Assembly (NCBI RefSeq): GCF_014650655.1 | Contig: NZ_BMVJ01000003.1 | Location: 296,361 to 343,103 of the forward strand | Reading direction: 5' to 3' | From: Streptomyces anandii JCM 4720 | GTDB taxonomy: Bacteria; Actinomycetota; Actinomycetes; Streptomycetales; Streptomycetaceae | DNA length: 46,743 bases | Shown here: in pieces, positions 44,253 through 46,743 of the stretch | How the letters are laid out: each line of letters opens with the position of its first letter | How positions within the stretch are numbered: the stretch's first letter is position 1 | The notes under the pieces: generated by a model | Told to the model about the DNA's origin: nothing | The model's input: only the letters and a program-made list of their open reading frames with translations | The model's database searches: none | Translations under genes and position numbers: made by a program

Positions 44253-45029
44253 CTACACGCGCGGTGTGCGCGGGCGGCCCTCCAGGCGTTCGAGGAGTTC
44301 GCCGAGGAGCACCGCGAGGTCGCCGCGGTCGCCGCGGTCGAGGGCGGACAGGAGCTCGCGCTCGTGGGCGAGCTGCGCGGGCAGGATGCCGTCCACGAGG
44401 TCGCGTCCGGCGTCGGTGAGGCGGACGTGGGCGACCCGGCGGTCGCGGGTGTCGCCGCGGCGTTCGGCCAGGCCGCGTTCGGTCAGCTGCTTGAGCCGCT
44501 TGGTGACGGCGGCTCCGGAGGAGAAGGTCTCCCGGGCCAGCTCGCTCGGGGTGAGCTCGTGTCCGGTACGGCGCAGGGCCCCGAGCAGGTCGAACTCGGC
44601 CCGGGTGAGCCCGGCCCGGCGCAGCGGGGCGTCCTCGGCCTGCTGGAGCAGGGCGGCACAGCGGTTGATACGGCCGATGATCTCCATCGGCGCGGTGTCG
44701 AGCCCCGGATCCACGACCCGCCACTGCCGAACCACGGCGGCGACGGTGTCGTCACGGACCGGGTACGGTCCCCCGGCGGCCGACTGCTCTGCGGTGGGCT
44801 GCCGGTCGCCGGCGGTTTGCGGTTCCGCGGGGGCCGGCGGCTCCACGGCGGCCCGCTGCCCTGCGGGAGGTTGCCGGTCGCCGGCGTTTTGCGGGCCCGC
44901 GGCGGCCTGCCGGCTTCCGGCGGCACGCGGTTCTGCGGGGGGCTGCGGGTCTCCGGCGGTCTGCGGGCCCCTGGTCGTCGGGGCCGGTGTCGGGTCCGGG
45001 CCGGTCGGTTGGCTGGTGCTCGCCGTCAT
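44253..45029 (-). CDS. MarR-family regulator with repeat-rich N-terminal extension
   Basis: A 258-residue MarR-type regulator, longer than usual (about 150). Residues 21-87 consist of about three 24-residue units of the pattern PQ(T/N)AGD(P/R)QP(P/T)A. The MarR winged helix occupies about 120-235 (AEFDLLGALRRTGHELTPSE, then LARETFSSGAAVTKRLKQLT, then ERGLAERRGDTRDRRVAHVR). The ATG overlaps the exporter stop in ATGA, so the exporter and regulator are coupled. It likely represses the exporter in response to a ligand. The proline/alanine repeats look like a flexible linker. Confidence 0.85.
   Translation of the reverse strand: MTASTSQPTGPDPTPAPTTRGPQTAGDPQPPAEPRAAGSRQAAAGPQNAGDRQPPAGQRAAVEPPAPAEPQTAGDRQPTAEQSAAGGPYPVRDDTVAAVVRQWRVVDPGLDTAPMEIIGRINRCAALLQQAEDAPLRRAGLTRAEFDLLGALRRTGHELTPSELARETFSSGAAVTKRLKQLTERGLAERRGDTRDRRVAHVRLTDAGRDLVDGILPAQLAHERELLSALDRGDRGDLAVLLGELLERLEGRPRTPRV
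44769..44969 (-). repeat. 72-bp intragenic tandem repeat in the marR gene
   Basis: About 2.8 units of 72 bp (24 codons) lie within the regulator's N-terminal coding region, with boundaries near 44969, 44897 and 44825. The recurring codons encode PQTAGD followed by QPPA. In-frame period and conserved unit show that the repeat is kept as protein. Confidence 0.75.
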
Positions 45030-46705
45030 GGCCGTACGTCCTCCGTCGTGCTGCCCGTGTCCGCCGGGGTGTGCAGGCCCTGGCGGCGTACCGTCGCGGC
45101 GAGCGTACGGTGTGCGGTCCGCTCGGTGAGCACCACCCGCTCCTGGGGCAGCGCGCGCTGCCACCACTCGCCCGCGGCGGCCTCGGCGGTCGCCCGCAGT
45201 TCCACCAGCGCGGCGGCCAGGTCGCGGCGGGCGCTCTCCAGGGCGGCGGGCGCGGGCCGCTCCTCGGCGAGCAGACGGGCGGCGCGCTCGCGGCAGCGGT
45301 CGACGGCGGTCAGCGCCTGCTCGATACGGTCCCCGGCGCGGCGGTTGGTGACGGCGATCGCGGCGGCGAAGCCGACCAGGGCGCCGACGACGGTGTCCAG
45401 GGCGCGCTCGGTGATCAGCTCGCCCGCCGGGTGCTGTCCGGCGAACTCGGTGATGAGCAGGGCCATGGGGGTCACGCAGATGGTGCCGAGCCAGTAGTTG
45501 CGCCCGATGAGTGCCTCGGCGCCGAAGTTCAGCGCGACGCAGCACAGCACGAGGGCCAGGCCGTCGGCGTGGGCGAGTGGGGCCACGACGGCGAAGGCGA
45601 GGACGCCGATCAGGTTGCCCACGACGCGCTGGACGCCCCGCCGCCAGGTGAGGGTGATGTTGGCCTGGTAGAGGGAGGCGGCGGTGACCAGGGCCCAGTA
45701 CGGGCGGCCGACACCGAGCGCCAGGGAGGCGTATCCGGCGAGCGCGCAGCCCAGCGCCGTGCGCAGGGCGATCGGCGCGAGCGGGCCGAGCCGGCGCCAC
45801 CAGGGGCGGTGCCGGGCGGTGAGCTCGGCGTCCACGCCGAGGAGTTCCTCGGTGGCCGCCTCGGTCCGGCCGGTGTGCGGGACCGGGCCGCTGCCGCACA
45901 GGTCGCGGGCCCAGCTCCGCAGCGGTACGGGGTCGGTGTCGGCGGGGGCGGCGAGGGCGACCTCGGCGCGGACGAGCAGCCGCTCCAGGGCGCGCCGGGG
46001 CTCCGAGCGGGCGCCGGTGGACAGCAGCGCCTGCCAGGCGGCCTGCACGGCGGCCGCGGCCGCGGCGCGGGCCCGGGCGTGTCCCTCGCCGGTGCCGCGG
46101 GTGGCCGCATAGGCGGCGGCCGCGTTCAGCGCCTGGGCGGTGGCGCGGCGCTCGGGGCCGTGCGGGCGCAGGAGGCCCGGCGCCATGCCGACCAGCCAGG
46201 CCCAGGCGGCCGCGGCGGCGGCCAGTCCCATATGGGCGGGGATCTGTCCGAGGGACTGCGGGACGAACAGCGAGGCGGAGCTGATGAAGGTGAGGACGAC
46301 GTTGCCGGGCGGGCCGATGCGGGTGGCGTCGCACAGTGCCTTCTGCGCGGCGGCCATCAGCGCGCCGACGGTGACCAGGACGACCGCGTTACGGGTGAGC
46401 GAGGCGGCGAGCAGGGCGACGGCGAGGCCGGAGAGCATGCCGAGCACGACCCAGGCCAGGGCGCGAGCCCGGGCGGCGTAGGGCCGGTTGTGCGCGTACA
46501 GGGCGCACAGCGAGCCGGCCATCGTGTAGACGGCCAGGTCGAGGCGGCCGAGGGCGAGCAGCAGCAGGTTGGGCGGGGCGACCGACGCGACGACGCTGAG
46601 GGCGGGTTTGAACCAGATGTCCGAGGGACGGCCCAGCCGCAGTACGCCGGCGAGCGGAAGACGCCGGGCGAGGCGGGTCGCGGAGGTGGGGGTGGCACTG
46701 CTCAT
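45026..46705 (-). CDS. FUSC-family membrane transporter (aromatic acid exporter-like)
   Basis: A 559-residue protein with two blocks of hydrophobic helices (about 40-180 and 305-440) and two soluble regions (about 185-300 and 440-559), the layout of FUSC/AaeB-like exporters. LGRLDLAVYTMAGSLCALYA in the first block and GVGRPYWALVTAASLYQANI then TLTWRRGVQRVVGNLIG in the second are the paired family motifs. It probably exports aromatic acids or other toxic compounds, paired with the overlapping MarR gene. The ATG at 46705 is near the window end, and its promoter is partly outside. Confidence 0.83.
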   Translation of the reverse strand: MSSATPTSATRLARRLPLAGVLRLGRPSDIWFKPALSVVASVAPPNLLLLALGRLDLAVYTMAGSLCALYAHNRPYAARARALAWVVLGMLSGLAVALLAASLTRNAVVLVTVGALMAAAQKALCDATRIGPPGNVVLTFISSASLFVPQSLGQIPAHMGLAAAAAAWAWLVGMAPGLLRPHGPERRATAQALNAAAAYAATRGTGEGHARARAAAAAAVQAAWQALLSTGARSEPRRALERLLVRAEVALAAPADTDPVPLRSWARDLCGSGPVPHTGRTEAATEELLGVDAELTARHRPWWRRLGPLAPIALRTALGCALAGYASLALGVGRPYWALVTAASLYQANITLTWRRGVQRVVGNLIGVLAFAVVAPLAHADGLALVLCCVALNFGAEALIGRNYWLGTICVTPMALLITEFAGQHPAGELITERALDTVVGALVGFAAAIAVTNRRAGDRIEQALTAVDRCRERAARLLAEERPAPAALESARRDLAAALVELRATAEAAAGEWWQRALPQERVVLTERTAHRTLAATVRRQGLHTPADTGSTTEDVRP

Positions 46706-46717
46706 GGTTACAAGCTT

Positions 46718-46738
46718 AACATGTGTTTTACCTGTAAA
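46718..46738. promoter_or_regulatory. AT-rich promoter/operator segment upstream of the exporter
   Basis: TTTACCTGTAAA (46727-46738) and the overlapping AACATGTGTT (46718-46727) are short inverted repeats just upstream of the exporter start, in an unusually AT-rich stretch. They fit a MarR-type site. The window ends here, so the full promoter cannot be judged. Confidence 0.4.
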
Positions 46739-46743
46739 GCATC

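Noticed and set aside
44253..46334. MarR frame extended upstream to a 693-residue protein
   Set aside because: The upstream portion is an out-of-frame shadow of the FUSC exporter gene. The ATG at 45029 with ATGA overlap is the natural start.

Overview
The window is about 72% G+C with strong third-position GC bias, many GTG starts and 4-bp gene overlaps. Together with a mycothiol-dependent isomerase family protein, an F420-type nitroreductase, a DUF6421 gene and a sulfur-type leader peptide, this points to a Streptomyces chromosome. I see no tRNA, rRNA, CRISPR array, insertion sequence or phage gene.

Region 1 (1-12832) is a catabolic cluster read in both directions from a control region at 9746-10098. 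The leftward genes are a [3Fe-4S] ferredoxin, a ferredoxin reductase, an acetoacetate-decarboxylase-like protein, HpaE, HpaD and an HpaG-like FAH protein, followed by a TetR regulator. A second leftward block holds an APC permease, a PuuC-type aldehyde dehydrogenase and a PuuD-type gamma-glutamyl hydrolase cut by the window edge. The rightward genes are a PuuA-type glutamine-synthetase-like ligase and a cytochrome P450. The content looks like gamma-glutamylated amine catabolism joined to homoprotocatechuate meta-cleavage. The usual FAD amine oxidase (PuuB) is missing and a P450 with its redox partners is present. One inverted-repeat operator (CGTTT-N6-AAACG type) occurs at all three promoters. 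This is the most interesting system in the window.

Region 2 (12895-24118) carries an MFS transporter, a double-AAA Clp/Hsp100 ATPase, an MDMPI-family protein and a NarL-type two-component pair. It also has a TetR/F420-type oxidoreductase divergent pair with twin operators, a geranylgeranyl-reductase-family flavoprotein and an M20 dipeptidase. Two non-coding tandem-repeat tracts occur, 18 bp units at 19879-19950 and about 57 bp units at 24359-24660.

Region 3 (24809-32324) carries a P-loop kinase/Nudix fusion, a small secreted protein, a GH27 alpha-galactosidase with accessory domains, a ROK sugar kinase divergent from a LacI regulator, and a DUF6986 aldolase-like protein.

Region 4 (32346-37167) holds etfBA, a flavin reductase behind a putative cysteine-responsive leader peptide, a thioredoxin, an acyltransferase and a transglutaminase-like protein.

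Region 5 (37420-46743) holds a low-GC orphan barstar-like gene, a three-gene operon (DUF6421, SDR, threonine aldolase), a glycerophosphodiesterase, a GNAT acetyltransferase, two VOC proteins, and a FUSC-type exporter overlapping a MarR regulator with an unusual repeat-rich N-terminus.
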